The notes: generated by a model not told the origin, from the sequence alone. DNA of 64,000 nt from Mycolicibacterium parafortuitum (GCF_010725485.1 NZ_AP022598.1:5642001-5706000); one strand, 5' to 3'. Shown: positions 1-9,532, counted from the first letter of the stretch. Program-made: numbers and translations.

Positions 1-531
1 GTAGAGCCGCAGCTCGCGCAGCGATGTCGCACCCGGCACCCACCCCCGCCGTGCGGCGAACCGCGCCACGGTGCGTAGGTAGCGATACGTCTCGGAGTAC
101 CAACGCCATTCGTACAGCCGGTCCGCCGACAGCACCCGCGCCAGTGCCTCGGATTCCACGCCCTGCAGATACGGCCGCACCCACGTCACCATCACCCAGG
201 CCCGCTCGGCGGTGGCGGGCAGCGTCCACTCCAGGGCGGGGTCACCGGCGGTCATCGTGTGCCGCACCTCGGGTTGCGCCACAACGGATTCCGGCGACCC
301 GAGCAGTTGCAGGGTGACGTTGTGGAAGATCCCGGGGCCGCCGACCTCGAACCGGATGCGGTGGCCGCCGTCGGCGAGTGCGTCGGCGCTGAACGCGACC
401 AGCCCACCGACGGCGACGTAGCGGTGGAACACCCACTCGCTTCCCAGCGCGACGAGGTGGCGCACCGCGAGCAACACCGTGAACGTCGCGATCGTCACCG
501 CGACGACGCTCCAAATCAGATCCACCCGCAC
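1..531 (-). CDS. Membrane-anchored protein of unknown function, 3' end outside window
   Basis: The frame is open from a GTG at 531 (alternative GTG at 525) to the first base, giving at least 177 codons. The product begins with a hydrophobic helix (about residues 5-25, DLIWSVVAVTIATFTVLLAV) followed by a soluble part without a motif I recognise. The start lies about 54 bases after the stop of the DUF2252 gene on the same strand, so the two may be co-transcribed. I cannot assign a function; one N-terminal membrane segment and an exported or cytosolic domain is all that can be read. Confidence 0.6.
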   Translation of the reverse strand, partial: MRVDLIWSVVAVTIATFTVLLAVRHLVALGSEWVFHRYVAVGGLVAFSADALADGGHRIRFEVGGPGIFHNVTLQLLGSPESVVAQPEVRHTMTAGDPALEWTLPATAERAWVMVTWVRPYLQGVESEALARVLSADRLYEWRWYSETYRYLRTVARFAARRGWVPGATSLRELRLY

Positions 532-584
532 AGACTGCCAGATACCGCCCCGGCATTCGGCGCCGAAAGCATCCGGAGCAGCGG

Positions 585-2021
585 CTACGCCCCGCGCTCG
601 ACCGGCAACCTGCCGCGCTCGACCGCGGCGACCAGCGCGGCGTGGTCGGCTTCGGTCTGATCGGCATAGCGGCGGGCGAACTTGCTGAACGCGTCGTCCA
701 CCTTCTCGGAGCGGCCCAGGTATCCGGCGATCATCGACGCACCGCTGGTGCGGGCATGCCCCTTGGCGAGCAACTGGCCGACGACACCGGTGTAGTCGAT
801 CAACGCCTTCGGGTCCATCGCGTCCAACGGGATCGTGCCCTTCATATTGCGGAACTGCCGCACGTAGAACTGCAACCCGTTGACCGTCGTCCAGCCCAGC
901 AGCGGATCACTGACCGTCTGCAGCGCCTGCTGGTACTCGACCACCCGCTGGCCCTGGTGGGCGTGCCAGGCGGATTCGCCGTGCACGTAGCGGGCCAGCA
1001 CCGAGCGGCGGGCCTGCTTGAGTTGCAGGAACACCACATCCTCGGGCGAGGAGCCTTCCAGCAGAGCCACATACGCGCGCAGGCCCACGCTGCCGACCCC
1101 GACCACCTTGTGCGCGACGTCGAGCAGGGTGTAGCCGCCGAGCACGCGTCGCCAGTGTGAGGCGAGCGTCGGCAGATATGCGTCGAGCGCCTCGGACAGC
1201 GCCTCGGCCTCGTCACCCGGTAACCGGGTGATCAGTGGCGGCTCCTCGACGATCCGGCGGACCCCGTCGACCTCCTCGGTGAAACGCGGCAGTGCGCGGT
1301 CACTGGTGCGGTTGCGGGCGCGCGCCGCCGACCGCCGCACCTCGTCGGCCAGCGGACCGGCCGTCTCCCCGGCGAGGCGGTCCACGTCCAGGCGGGTGAA
1401 CGACCGGGAGAACAACGGCTCCTCAGCCAGCCGGCGGATCTCGGCGCGGTAGGCGGAGGTGCACGAGCGCACCGCCTCCTCGCAGTCCTGCTCGGACGCG
1501 CCGTTGTGACGGCCGGCGACCCAGATGCTGGCGACCAGTCGGCGCAGATCCCACTCCCAGCAGCCGGGGTGGGCCTCGTCGAAGTCGTTCAGGTCGATCA
1601 CCAGGTCGCGTTCAGGGGACGCGTAGAACCCGAAGTTGCCCAGGTGCGAGTCACCACAGACGACCGGCATGATCCCGGTGGACGGCAGCCGGGCCACGTC
1701 GTCGGCCATCACCACCGCTGTGCCGCGCAGAAAACCATACGGCGAGGCGATCATCCGGCCCACCCGCACCGGGATCAGCCAGTCCAGCCGTCCGCGGTGG
1801 TTGGCCTCGATGAGCCGGATCGGGTCCGGTCGGTCCGGCGGCGGGGTCCAGTCGGCCAGCGAGCGCCGCGGTACGCGCTTGCGCAGGCTCTTGCCCAGTG
1901 CGTAGCGCTCGGCGCGGGTGACCGGCCGCCGGCGTAGCGAGTGGTAGGCCGAGCTGTCCGTCTCGGCCAGGACGGTATGTCGGATCGGTTCGTGACCCGG
2001 TGCGGCACTCATCGGTTCCAT
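585..2021 (-). CDS. DUF2252 family protein
   Basis: A 478-residue protein with the hallmarks of DUF2252: the segment VVCGDSHLGNFGFY, then VIDLNDFDEAHPG and WDLRRLVAS. These resemble the catalytic loop and metal-binding aspartates of a kinase-like (aminoglycoside phosphotransferase) fold. The family is common in actinobacteria and its substrate is not established. A second ATG nine bases in (2012) is an equally good start. It diverges from the NYN-domain gene at 2109; the short intergenic region should hold both promoters. Confidence 0.85.
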   Translation of the reverse strand: MEPMSAAPGHEPIRHTVLAETDSSAYHSLRRRPVTRAERYALGKSLRKRVPRRSLADWTPPPDRPDPIRLIEANHRGRLDWLIPVRVGRMIASPYGFLRGTAVVMADDVARLPSTGIMPVVCGDSHLGNFGFYASPERDLVIDLNDFDEAHPGCWEWDLRRLVASIWVAGRHNGASEQDCEEAVRSCTSAYRAEIRRLAEEPLFSRSFTRLDVDRLAGETAGPLADEVRRSAARARNRTSDRALPRFTEEVDGVRRIVEEPPLITRLPGDEAEALSEALDAYLPTLASHWRRVLGGYTLLDVAHKVVGVGSVGLRAYVALLEGSSPEDVVFLQLKQARRSVLARYVHGESAWHAHQGQRVVEYQQALQTVSDPLLGWTTVNGLQFYVRQFRNMKGTIPLDAMDPKALIDYTGVVGQLLAKGHARTSGASMIAGYLGRSEKVDDAFSKFARRYADQTEADHAALVAAVERGRLPVERGA

Positions 2022-2108
2022 CGTGCGTGATGTGCGCCGTGGTGTGCGGGACCTCGGCGAATTCGCCGCGATACCGCGGGTGGACCGGCGGTCGGCTTAA
2101 CTGAAGCC

Positions 2109-3005
2109 ATGACGGATTCCGGTGCGGCCCGCGTCGCGGTATATCTCGACTTCGACAACATCGTGATCTCGCGGTACGACCAAGTCAACGGCCGTAACTC
2201 GTTTCAGCGCGACAAGGCCAAGGGGTTCGACGAGGTCCGCGACAAGCTGGACCGGGCCACCGTCGACGTCGGCGCCGTCATCGATTTCGCGTCGTCGTTC
2301 GGCACCTTGGTGCTCACCCGCGCGTACGCCGACTGGTCTGCGGAGATCAACGCCCGGTACCGCGGACAACTGGTCGGGCGCGCGGTGGACCTGGTGCAGT
2401 TGTTCCCCGCGGCGGCGTACGGCAAGAACGGAGCCGACATCCGGCTGGCCGTCGACGCCGTCGAGGACATGTTCCGCCTGCCCGACCTGACACACGTGGT
2501 GATCGTCGCCGGCGACTCGGACTACATCGCGCTGGCGCAGCGCTGCAAACGCCTCGGCCGCTACGTGGTCGGGATCGGGGTGGCCGGCTCTTCGAGCCGG
2601 ATGCTGGCCGCGGCGTGCGATGAGTTCGTCACCTACGACGCACTACCCGGCGTGCCCGCACTGGAGCCGGCGCCGGTCACCGACGACAAGCCCGCGCCGA
2701 AGCGGCGGTCGACGCGCGCCAAGGCCGCCGCGGCGGACCCCGCCGAGGACCCGGAGCCGCCGGACCCGCAGGCCAGCGCGACCGGGTTGCTGACCCGCGC
2801 GCTGCGCATCGGGCTGGAGAAGGACGACGTGGAGTGGCTGCACAACTCGGCGGTGAAGGCCCAGATGAAGCGCATGGACCCGTCGTTCAGCGAGAAATCG
2901 TTGGGATTCCGGTCGTTCAGCGATTTCCTGCGCTCACGCTCCGACATCGTCGAACTCGACGAGAGCTCAACGATCCGGATGGTGCGCCTGCGCGACGGGG
3001 TGTGA
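2109..3005 (+). CDS. NYN domain protein with C-terminal LOTUS/OST-HTH domain
   Basis: 298 residues. The N-terminal NYN (PIN-like) nuclease domain shows its acidic residues in YLDFDNIVIS (about residue 12) and in VIVAGDSDYIALAQRCK (about 130-147). The family is predicted to be a metal-dependent ribonuclease. A basic, Pro/Ala-rich linker (about 185-225) leads to a C-terminal segment (about 225-295, LLTRALRIGLEKDDVEWLHN to RSDIVELDES) that fits an OST-HTH/LOTUS RNA-binding domain. A role in RNA processing or decay is inferred from the domain pair; the target is unknown. Confidence 0.85.
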   Translation: MTDSGAARVAVYLDFDNIVISRYDQVNGRNSFQRDKAKGFDEVRDKLDRATVDVGAVIDFASSFGTLVLTRAYADWSAEINARYRGQLVGRAVDLVQLFPAAAYGKNGADIRLAVDAVEDMFRLPDLTHVVIVAGDSDYIALAQRCKRLGRYVVGIGVAGSSSRMLAAACDEFVTYDALPGVPALEPAPVTDDKPAPKRRSTRAKAAAADPAEDPEPPDPQASATGLLTRALRIGLEKDDVEWLHNSAVKAQMKRMDPSFSEKSLGFRSFSDFLRSRSDIVELDESSTIRMVRLRDGV

Positions 3006-3077
3006 ACGTTGCGGCGACGAGTTCCCGATGAGTTCCGTGGGGCGGCGGGGTCTAGATGGTGACGATGAGGAGGCCCG

Positions 3078-3692
3078 ATGAGCAGAACCAACCTGTCGAT
3101 GTCCATCTCCGCCGACGGATACGTCGCCGGACCGCAGCAGAGTGAGCAACACCCGCTGGGCATCGGCGGCGAGCGGCTGCATCAGTGGCATATCGGGGCA
3201 GGTAGGGATCACCCGGTGAACCGTCAGGTCGCCGACGAGATGCTGGCCGGGATGAAGGCAACGATCATGGGGCGCAACATGTTCGGCCCGGTCCGCGGCG
3301 AGTGGGGTGACTCGGCGTGGCAGGGCTGGTGGGGTGACGAGCCGCCGTACCACTGCCCGGTATTCGTGCTCACCCACCATCGGCACGAGCCGATCGAACT
3401 CAAGGGCGGGACGACGTTCCACTTCGTCACCGACGGCATCATGGCCGCCTACGAGCAGGCCGCCGCGGTCGCCGATGGGGGCCCGATCTCGATCGCCGGC
3501 GGTGCGTTGTGTGCCCGCCAGGCGCTGGCGGCCGGCATCGTCGACGAGATCGACCTGCAGCTGAGTCCTGAGATCCTCGGCGCGGGTGAGCGGCTGTTCG
3601 ACGGCTTCGAACCGGGTGCGCTGAACCTCGAGCTCGCCCGCGTGCTGGAGGCACCCGGCGTGGTGCACCTGCGCTACGACGTGCTCCGTTGA
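3078..3692 (+). CDS. Dihydrofolate reductase family protein (RibD C-terminal-like)
   Basis: 204 residues that start with SMSISADGYVAGP, the typical opening of RibD-C/DHFR-like reductases, followed by the family features TIMGRNMFGP (about residue 58), YHCPVFVLTHH and ISIAGGALCARQALAAGIVDEIDLQLSPEILGAGERLF. These enzymes bind NADPH; the physiological substrate of this subgroup is unknown. A GAGGAGG ribosome-binding site lies a few bases upstream of the ATG. It ends just before a strong terminator. Confidence 0.85.
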   Translation: MSRTNLSMSISADGYVAGPQQSEQHPLGIGGERLHQWHIGAGRDHPVNRQVADEMLAGMKATIMGRNMFGPVRGEWGDSAWQGWWGDEPPYHCPVFVLTHHRHEPIELKGGTTFHFVTDGIMAAYEQAAAVADGGPISIAGGALCARQALAAGIVDEIDLQLSPEILGAGERLFDGFEPGALNLELARVLEAPGVVHLRYDVLR

Positions 3693-3711
3693 GGGCGCTG
3701 GATTCCATGAA

Positions 3712-3739
3712 AAAGGCCCCCCATTTCTGGGGGGCCTTT
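3712..3739. terminator. Bidirectional intrinsic terminator
   Basis: A perfect 11-bp stem (AAAGGCCCCCC, six-base loop, GGGGGGCCTTT). The A/T ends of the stem provide a short U-tract in both directions. It lies between the convergent RibD-like gene and tmRNA and can terminate both. Confidence 0.9.
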
Positions 3740-3747
3740 CTCTATCC

Positions 3748-4115
3748 GGTGGAGCTGCCGGGAATCGAACCCGGGTCCTACGGCATTCCCTCAAGGCTTC
3801 TCCGTGCGCAGTTCGCTATGTCTCTACTCGGATCTCCTGATCACGCGAACAAGTCAGGATGACGATCCCAGTCGCTGTTTGGTGTCCCGAGCAGTCCCGC
3901 GACCGGACTTCTCGGTTGATCCCTCTAGATGACGCCAGGATCCGGGTCGAGGGCTTTCCCGGGCTGACGGACCAGCTGTCGCTTAGGCAGCGAGAGCGTA
4001 GTCGCGCTGATTGGAATCGGCGCTTAATTGGTTACAACGACGCTTACGGTGGTCAGTTGTCTGCACCGGCACGCTTCCCTTGAATCGATGCGCGAAGTCG
4101 AAACCGTTCAGCCCC
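3748..4115 (-). ncRNA. ssrA: Transfer-messenger RNA (tmRNA)
   Basis: The RNA begins GGGGCTGAACGGTTTCGAC and ends GGTTCGATTCCCGGCAGCTCC, the tRNA-like acceptor and T arm; only ACC, not the full CCA, follows clearly in the DNA, so the last base would be added by the CCA enzyme. Length is about 368 nt, usual for mycobacteria. The tag reading frame (4021 down to 3983) encodes ADSNQRDYALAA and a TAA stop; the mycobacterial tag known from M. tuberculosis is ADSHQRDYALAA, so this carries a His-to-Asn change. With SmpB (gene at 7402-7899) it rescues stalled ribosomes and marks the product for proteolysis. Confidence 0.97.
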
Positions 4116-4122
4116 TCGCACA

Positions 4123-4153
4123 CCCACCGACCGTCGGTGGGAGGTCCATACTA
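4123..4153 (-). promoter_or_regulatory. tmRNA promoter -10 and palindromic leader
   Basis: On the minus strand TAGTAT at 4148-4153 fits a sigma-70-like -10 (TAnnnT), 33 bases before the mature tmRNA 5' end. Between them lies a near-perfect 19-bp palindrome, CCCACCGACGGTCGGTGGG (4123-4141, 9-bp arms). In the transcript it would form a hairpin just before the RNase P cleavage point; in DNA it could be an operator. No clear -35 is visible. Confidence 0.45.
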
Positions 4154-4196
4154 CCGGCGATATCAACATCGGCCACCCGGTATTTACTCCCGCCGG

Positions 4197-6512
4197 TCAG
4201 CCCGGCTGCCCGACACCGCTGGTGTCGTTGCCGCGGCGATCCTCGGAGGTGTATTTGTCCCGGTCCAGCTCCTCGACCGGAACCGGCTTGCCGAACAGAT
4301 GGCCTTGGGCGAACCTGCAGCCGGCCGCATAGACGGTATCGGCCTGCAATTTCGTCTCGATGCCTTCGGCGACGACGTCCATGCCGAGGTCGGTGCACAA
4401 CCCGACGACGGAGCGGTACATCGCCAGATCCCGCTTCGGGTCCGCCCCGACGGCCAAGCTGCGGTCCAGCTTCACGATGTCCACCGGAAGCGCATGTAGG
4501 TAGGTCAACGTGTTGTAGCCCGCGCCGAAGTCGTCCAGCGCGATGCGCACCCCGATGTCGTTGAACCGCTCGATCTGGGCGGCGGCATAGGACAGGTCGA
4601 CGATCGGGACGGTCTCGGTGATCTCCAGCACCAGCCGACTCGGCGCCATGCCGCATTCGTCGAACGTGCGGCGCACCTGTTCCTCGAAGGTCGGATTGCC
4701 GAGCCGTGCGGCGCCGACGTTGACGTGGATGTCGACGTCGAGGCCGGCGTCGCTGATCTCACGGCACGCAAGCCCGAGCACCATCGCATCGAGCGTCGCA
4801 CCAAGCCCGGCCGCCTCGGCGACGGCGACGAACGTCTCCGGGGACACCACGATCCCGTTCGGCGCGGTCCACCGCGCCAGCGCCTCCAAAGCCACCGGTG
4901 TCTGACCGGGGAGTCGGACCACCGGCTGGTAGGCCATGCTGAACCCGGCGGGCACACCGCCCTTGGCTTCCCGCAGCACGGCCGGGAATTCGGCGCGCAC
5001 CCCCGACGACGGCTGGTACACCACCGCGGTGTCCTTACCGATGCGCTTGCCCGCATACATCGAGACGTCGGCCTGCCGCAGCAGGTCGTCCGGGGTCTGC
5101 GCGCTGGCCCGTCCACCGGATCTGACCAGCCCCATGCTGGCGCTGACCCGCACCGAGGAGCCGTGGATCGGGAACGGCGCGCGCAGCGCCACCCGCAGCC
5201 GATCGGCGACCAGCTCGGGGATGTCGCGTACGCCGTCGACCAGAATGGCGAACTCGTCCCCGCCGATGCGGGCGAGGGTGTCGTTGCTGCGCACGTACCG
5301 GCTGAGCCGTTCCCCTACCGCGCACAGCAGCTCATCGCCACCCGCGTGCCCGAACCGGTCGTTGACCTCCTTGAAGTCGTCGAGGTCGACGAAGATCAGC
5401 ACGAAGTCGCCGTGTTTGATCGCCTCGTCCAGCCGCTGTGCGAACATCACGCGGTTCGGCAGGCCGGTGAGCGGGTCGTGCAGCACCTGGTACCCGAGCC
5501 GCCGCTGCGCGTCGTACAACCTGTTGGTCAACTGACGCTGGGCGCCCATCGCGACGATCTGGCGGGCCGCCACCAGGATCACCATCACCAGGGTGGTCGC
5601 CACCACCAGCCGCCCCAGGACATGTCCGGTGAGCACGTGGTAGGACAACAGGTTCGTGATGCCGACGAATCCGGCGTAGGGCAGCGTCAGCTGGGCCCAG
5701 TCCATCGGTTGGAACCGACCGGTGCGTCGCACGAAGTCGTTTCGTTCACGGAACGACAACGCGATGAACAGGGGTCCGAGCACCACCCCGACACCTGCCC
5801 AGATGTGGGCCCCGGGCTCGTCGATGGAGTCGAAGTAGGCGACCACCCGGTCGGAGGCGATCACGACCACCAGACCGCACGCGAGCTGAAGGTAGTTCGG
5901 GCGGAACGGCCGGTCGGCGGGATACATAGTCGCGATCACCGCCGCCAGCACCACGACGACCAGCTCGGACACCGCGTAGGCGACGTCGACTGCGAAGACA
6001 TCCGAGCGCGGCCAGGAGTACGCAGACGATGTGCCGTAGCTCCCCATCGCGACCAGGATCGCGAACGCGGCCGCCGCCACACCGCCGTCGAGCACCGTCA
6101 CGACCGCGGCGTGACGCAGCGACCCATCGGCAGCCACCGCCATCCCCCGCCCGGCGATCGCGAGCACCACCACCGACGCCAGCCCGAAGACCAGGAACAT
6201 CCAGTACGGGATCACCCACGACCACGCAGGCACGGCAGAGTTGTTCCACCATGCGGTCTCACCGGCGAGCAGGCTGACGAGGGCCGCGACGGCCAGCAGC
6301 CGCCACAGCCGGGATAAGCCGTAGACGCGGCGCGCCACCCACAGTCCGTAACCGATCGCACCGACGGTGATGCAGACCTGAAGGACTGCCTCCAGCCGCA
6401 GGGCCGCCGCCTCGCCCCACAGTGCGAACCCGTTGACGGTCACCAGCAGCGTGGCTGCGACCACCAGAGCCGCGCGAATGCGATAGCCCGTGACGATCCC
6501 CCACCCCCTCAT
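4197..6512 (-). CDS. Membrane-bound GGDEF-EAL cyclic-di-GMP protein
   Basis: 771 residues from ATG 6512; the frame is open further upstream but that part is antisense-like shadow of the transporter gene. The first roughly 340 residues contain about nine or ten hydrophobic helices, a membrane sensor module without a known name. Then comes GGDEF (RIGGDEFAI, about residue 418) with an intact inhibitory I-site, RSND, exactly five residues before it. The EAL domain follows with ALEALARW, LVLEITET, ALDDFGAGYNTL, VKLDRSLA, AEGIET and the late glutamine FAQG, so both synthase and phosphodiesterase residues are present. It is last in the prfB-to-smpB direction, 48 bases after the EamA gene. Confidence 0.92.
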   Translation of the reverse strand: MRGWGIVTGYRIRAALVVAATLLVTVNGFALWGEAAALRLEAVLQVCITVGAIGYGLWVARRVYGLSRLWRLLAVAALVSLLAGETAWWNNSAVPAWSWVIPYWMFLVFGLASVVVLAIAGRGMAVAADGSLRHAAVVTVLDGGVAAAAFAILVAMGSYGTSSAYSWPRSDVFAVDVAYAVSELVVVVLAAVIATMYPADRPFRPNYLQLACGLVVVIASDRVVAYFDSIDEPGAHIWAGVGVVLGPLFIALSFRERNDFVRRTGRFQPMDWAQLTLPYAGFVGITNLLSYHVLTGHVLGRLVVATTLVMVILVAARQIVAMGAQRQLTNRLYDAQRRLGYQVLHDPLTGLPNRVMFAQRLDEAIKHGDFVLIFVDLDDFKEVNDRFGHAGGDELLCAVGERLSRYVRSNDTLARIGGDEFAILVDGVRDIPELVADRLRVALRAPFPIHGSSVRVSASMGLVRSGGRASAQTPDDLLRQADVSMYAGKRIGKDTAVVYQPSSGVRAEFPAVLREAKGGVPAGFSMAYQPVVRLPGQTPVALEALARWTAPNGIVVSPETFVAVAEAAGLGATLDAMVLGLACREISDAGLDVDIHVNVGAARLGNPTFEEQVRRTFDECGMAPSRLVLEITETVPIVDLSYAAAQIERFNDIGVRIALDDFGAGYNTLTYLHALPVDIVKLDRSLAVGADPKRDLAMYRSVVGLCTDLGMDVVAEGIETKLQADTVYAAGCRFAQGHLFGKPVPVEELDRDKYTSEDRRGNDTSGVGQPG

Positions 6513-6559
6513 CCCCGGTTGGCGCGATACGCCTGTCCTGTGCCCCGTCGAGATGGGGA

Positions 6560-7405
6560 CTAACCGGACGCGATCATCGCGACGGCGGCGAGCGCGAGCA
6601 CCATCCCGACGGCCTGCGACCTGGACACCCTCTCCCGCAGCACCGCGATCGCAAGGACCACCGTGGCCGCCGGATACAGCGCTATCAGCACGCCCGCCAG
6701 GGACAATAATGACGACTGCAGGGCCAGCAGCGTGGCGATATTGGCAACGGTGTCCAGCACACCGGCGAGGACGGCCAGCCGCATCGGTACGCCCCGCTCG
6801 ATCACCAGGTTGGCGGTGAAGAAGGCCGCGAGCAGCACGATGACCACCGCCGCGAACCGCCCGAAGACCAGCGGCCACAGCTGCGCCTCCCGCGGGACCT
6901 GATGCAGGATCACGAAGTTCATCCCGAACGCGACGCCGGACCCGATGGTGAGCCAGGCGACCTTGGCGGTGAACCGGTGCGGCTTGACGTCTTCGTCGGA
7001 GGCCTCGCGACTGACCAGCACCACGGCCACCAACGCCAGCACGACCCCGATGCCGGCGATCACGCCCGGGCGTTCGCCCAGGATCAGGCCGGCCAGCACC
7101 GGGATGCCCGCGACCAGCACCGCGGTCAGCGGCGACACCACCGCGATCGGTCCCGATCCCAGCGCCGCGTAGAACCACCACACCCCGAACGCCTGCACCA
7201 CCCCGGCCAGCAGGCCCCAGGCCAGCGCCGGCGTGCTGAACTGCCCGCCCAGCGGGACCGCCGCGGCGATGAGCAGGACCAGCGCGATCGGATAGGAGAT
7301 GACGACGACCCGCAGCGCGGCGACCCGGCGCGACGCGACACCGCCCACGAAATCGCTGACGCCGTAGCCGAACGCGGCGACGAGTGCGCTGAGGATCCCC
7401 GTCAG
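6560..7405 (-). CDS. EamA family drug/metabolite transporter
   Basis: Ten hydrophobic helices in two EamA repeats, with the second half (about residue 150 on) containing [20 protein letters not shown] and the terminal [20 protein letters not shown]. An inner-membrane exporter or importer of unknown substrate. The obvious first helix, [20 protein letters not shown], lies upstream of the first standard start (GTG at 7348), and no in-frame ATG, GTG or TTG precedes it. A CTG at 7403-7405 overlaps the smpB stop as CTGA, in the position where ATGA is usually seen, with AAAGG a few bases upstream; I take it as the start. If wrong, the protein begins at 7348 and lacks helix 1. Confidence 0.85.
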   Translation of the reverse strand: MTGILSALVAAFGYGVSDFVGGVASRRVAALRVVVISYPIALVLLIAAAVPLGGQFSTPALAWGLLAGVVQAFGVWWFYAALGSGPIAVVSPLTAVLVAGIPVLAGLILGERPGVIAGIGVVLALVAVVLVSREASDEDVKPHRFTAKVAWLTIGSGVAFGMNFVILHQVPREAQLWPLVFGRFAAVVIVLLAAFFTANLVIERGVPMRLAVLAGVLDTVANIATLLALQSSLLSLAGVLIALYPAATVVLAIAVLRERVSRSQAVGMVLALAAVAMIASG

Positions 7406-7899
7406 GAGGGCATGCCTTTGACCCGGCGGCCGAGCTCGCGGGTGACCTCTCGCTGGGCGTCACGGCGCGCGATGTCCTGGCGCTTGTCGTGCGCCTGCTT
7501 GCCGCGCGCGAGCGCCAGCTCGACCTTGACCTTGCCGCCGGTGAAGTACAGCGACAGCGGGACCAGCGTGAGGTTGCCGTCGCGGATGCGGCCGACCAGG
7601 TTGTCGATCTGCTTGCGGTGCAGCAGAAGTTTGCGGTTGCGCCGCGGCGCGTGGTTGGTCCACGTGCCGTGGTGATACTCGGGGATGTGCAGGTTGCGCA
7701 GCCAGATCTCGCCGTCGTCGACGGTGGCGAACGCGTCCGCCAGCGACGCGGTGCCGTCGCGCAGGCTCTTGACCTCGGTACCCATCAACGCGACCCCGGC
7801 CTCGTAGGTCTCCAGGATCGAGTAGTTGTGCCGAGCCTTCCTGTTGGTCGCCACGACCTGGTTGTTGGTGTCCTTCGTGGTCTTGGCTTTCTTGGCCAC
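7402..7899 (-). CDS. smpB: SsrA-binding protein SmpB
   Basis: 165 residues from GTG 7899. Family features are clear: [28 protein letters not shown], the OB-fold core, [37 protein letters not shown] and the basic tail [19 protein letters not shown]. SmpB binds the tRNA-like domain of tmRNA and delivers it to stalled ribosomes. An open frame extends upstream into ftsX, but the family starts at VAKKAK. The start lies two bases after the ftsX stop, so the genes are probably co-transcribed; tmRNA itself lies 3.3 kb away on the same strand. Confidence 0.97.
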   Translation of the reverse strand: MAKKAKTTKDTNNQVVATNRKARHNYSILETYEAGVALMGTEVKSLRDGTASLADAFATVDDGEIWLRNLHIPEYHHGTWTNHAPRRNRKLLLHRKQIDNLVGRIRDGNLTLVPLSLYFTGGKVKVELALARGKQAHDKRQDIARRDAQREVTRELGRRVKGMPS

Positions 7900-7901
7900 C
7901 G

Positions 7902-8798
7902 CTACCTTCGTACGTAGAGCCGCAGCGTGACGTAGGCCGTGAGTCCGGACATCGCCAAGCCGAGGAACAGCATCCACGGCGCGCTGTAATAGAGAACGTC
8001 AGCGTAGTCGACCTTGGCAATCAAATTCGCCTGATAAAACTGGTCGAGCGCGTTCTCCAGGAACAGTGCCCGCACGGTGATCAGACCGACGATCGCTATC
8101 AGAACGCCGATCAGCGCGGCCAGCATCGCCTCCACCAGGAACGGCAACTGGGTGTACCACCGGGTCGCACCGACCAGGCGCATGATCCCGATCTCGGTGC
8201 GCCGGGTGTACGCCGCGACTTGGACCATGTTCGCGATCAACAGGACCGCGCCTATCGCCTGGACCAGAGCGACCGCGAACGCGGCCTTGCTGATGCCGTC
8301 GAGCACCGCGAAGAGTCTGTCTATCAGCTCTTTCTGGTTGAGCACGCTGAGTACGCCGGGTTGCCCGACCATCGCTTCGTCGAAGCTCTGGTGTTGTTCG
8401 GGGTCGGTGAGCTTGACGACGAACGACGCCGGGAACGCGTCCTTGCCCGCGACGTCCTTGTACTGCGGGAACTTCCGGATGGCGTCCTCGTAGGCCTCGT
8501 CACGGTTGAGGAAGCGCACCGACCGGACGTCGTCGCGGTCCTCGATCGTCTGGCGCAGCGCCTTGCACGGATCGTCGTCGCACGTCGGATCGTTGGCCGA
8601 CACGTCTTCGGTCACGAAGACCTGGCTCTCGACGCGGTCGAGGTAGATGGCGCGCGACTGATCGGCGAGGCGGACCACCAGCAGCCCGCCACCGAACAGG
8701 CCGATGGAGATCGCGGTGGTCAGGATCATCGCGACCGTCATGGTCACGTTGCGGCGAAGCCCGGTGAGGACCTCGTTGACGAGAAAGCCGAAGCGCAC
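7902..8798 (-). CDS. ftsX: Cell division protein FtsX
   Basis: 298 residues with the FtsX layout: cytoplasmic N-terminus, helix 1 (about 20-45), an extracellular domain of about 130 residues with a Cys pair (TCDDDPC), then three more helices, the second pair near [38 protein letters not shown]. FtsEX senses division status and activates peptidoglycan hydrolases (RipC in mycobacteria) across the membrane. The gene starts directly after the ftsE stop with no gap, as expected for a complex made in equal amounts. Confidence 0.97.
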   Translation of the reverse strand: MRFGFLVNEVLTGLRRNVTMTVAMILTTAISIGLFGGGLLVVRLADQSRAIYLDRVESQVFVTEDVSANDPTCDDDPCKALRQTIEDRDDVRSVRFLNRDEAYEDAIRKFPQYKDVAGKDAFPASFVVKLTDPEQHQSFDEAMVGQPGVLSVLNQKELIDRLFAVLDGISKAAFAVALVQAIGAVLLIANMVQVAAYTRRTEIGIMRLVGATRWYTQLPFLVEAMLAALIGVLIAIVGLITVRALFLENALDQFYQANLIAKVDYADVLYYSAPWMLFLGLAMSGLTAYVTLRLYVRR

Positions 8799-9491
8799 TT
8801 AGCGATCCATTCCGTAGACGCCGCGCTGTTCGTCGCGAATCAGGCGGCCGAGTTCGAGTTCGACGACCCGTTGGCGCATCGAGTCGACGATGTGGTGGTC
8901 GTGGGTGGCCATGACCACCGTGGTACCCGTGCGGTTGATCCGCTCGAGCAGGTCCATGATGTCCTTGCTGGTGTCGGGGTCCAGGTTGCCGGTGGGCTCG
9001 TCGGCCAGCAACACCAGCGGCCGGTTCACGAATGCCCGCGCGATCGCGACGCGCTGCTGCTCCCCGCCGGACAACTCGGCGGGCAGCCGGTTGGCTTTGC
9101 CGGACAGGCCGACCATCTCGAGCACGTCAGGCACGACCCGGTTGATGGTGTCGGCCCGCTTGCCGATGACCTCCAGCGCGAAGGCCACGTTCTCGAACAC
9201 CGTCTTCTGCTGCAGCAGCCGGAAGTCCTGGAACACGCATCCGATGACCTGCCGCAGACCGGGGATGTGCCGGCCCGACAGCTTGTTCACATGGAACTTG
9301 GAGACCCGGATGTCCCCGGACGAAGGGTGCTCCTCGGCGAGCAGCAGCCGCATGAACGTGGATTTGCCGGAACCCGATGGCCCGATGAGGAAGACGAACT
9401 CACCCTTGTCGATTTTGACCGAGACATTGTCGAGCGCCGGGCGGGCGGACGACTTGTACTGCTTTGACACACGGTCGAGGGTGATCATCAC
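8799..9491 (-). CDS. ftsE: Cell division ATP-binding protein FtsE
   Basis: 230 residues; Walker [10 protein letters not shown] (about 38), Q-loop CVFQDFRLL, signature LSGGEQQR, Walker [12 protein letters not shown] and switch histidine ATHDH are all intact. It powers the FtsEX complex at the division septum. Start [11 protein letters not shown] (second Met, 9488) is also possible. The order ftsE-ftsX-smpB matches that in M. tuberculosis (Rv3102c-Rv3100c). Confidence 0.97.
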   Translation of the reverse strand: MMITLDRVSKQYKSSARPALDNVSVKIDKGEFVFLIGPSGSGKSTFMRLLLAEEHPSSGDIRVSKFHVNKLSGRHIPGLRQVIGCVFQDFRLLQQKTVFENVAFALEVIGKRADTINRVVPDVLEMVGLSGKANRLPAELSGGEQQRVAIARAFVNRPLVLLADEPTGNLDPDTSKDIMDLLERINRTGTTVVMATHDHHIVDSMRQRVVELELGRLIRDEQRGVYGMDR

Positions 9492-9532
9492 GGCACGCCA
9501 GTGTAGCGGTGCGAGGTGTTATCGCCCCGGCA

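Noticed and set aside
4725..6317. Open frame of 530 codons on the plus strand
   Set aside because: Antisense to the GGDEF-EAL gene; His/Asp/Arg-rich composition and no domain.
6513..7463. N-terminal extension of the GGDEF-EAL frame to 7463
   Set aside because: The extension reads through the EamA gene in another frame and is Arg/Gly-rich; the membrane domain starts at ATG 6512.
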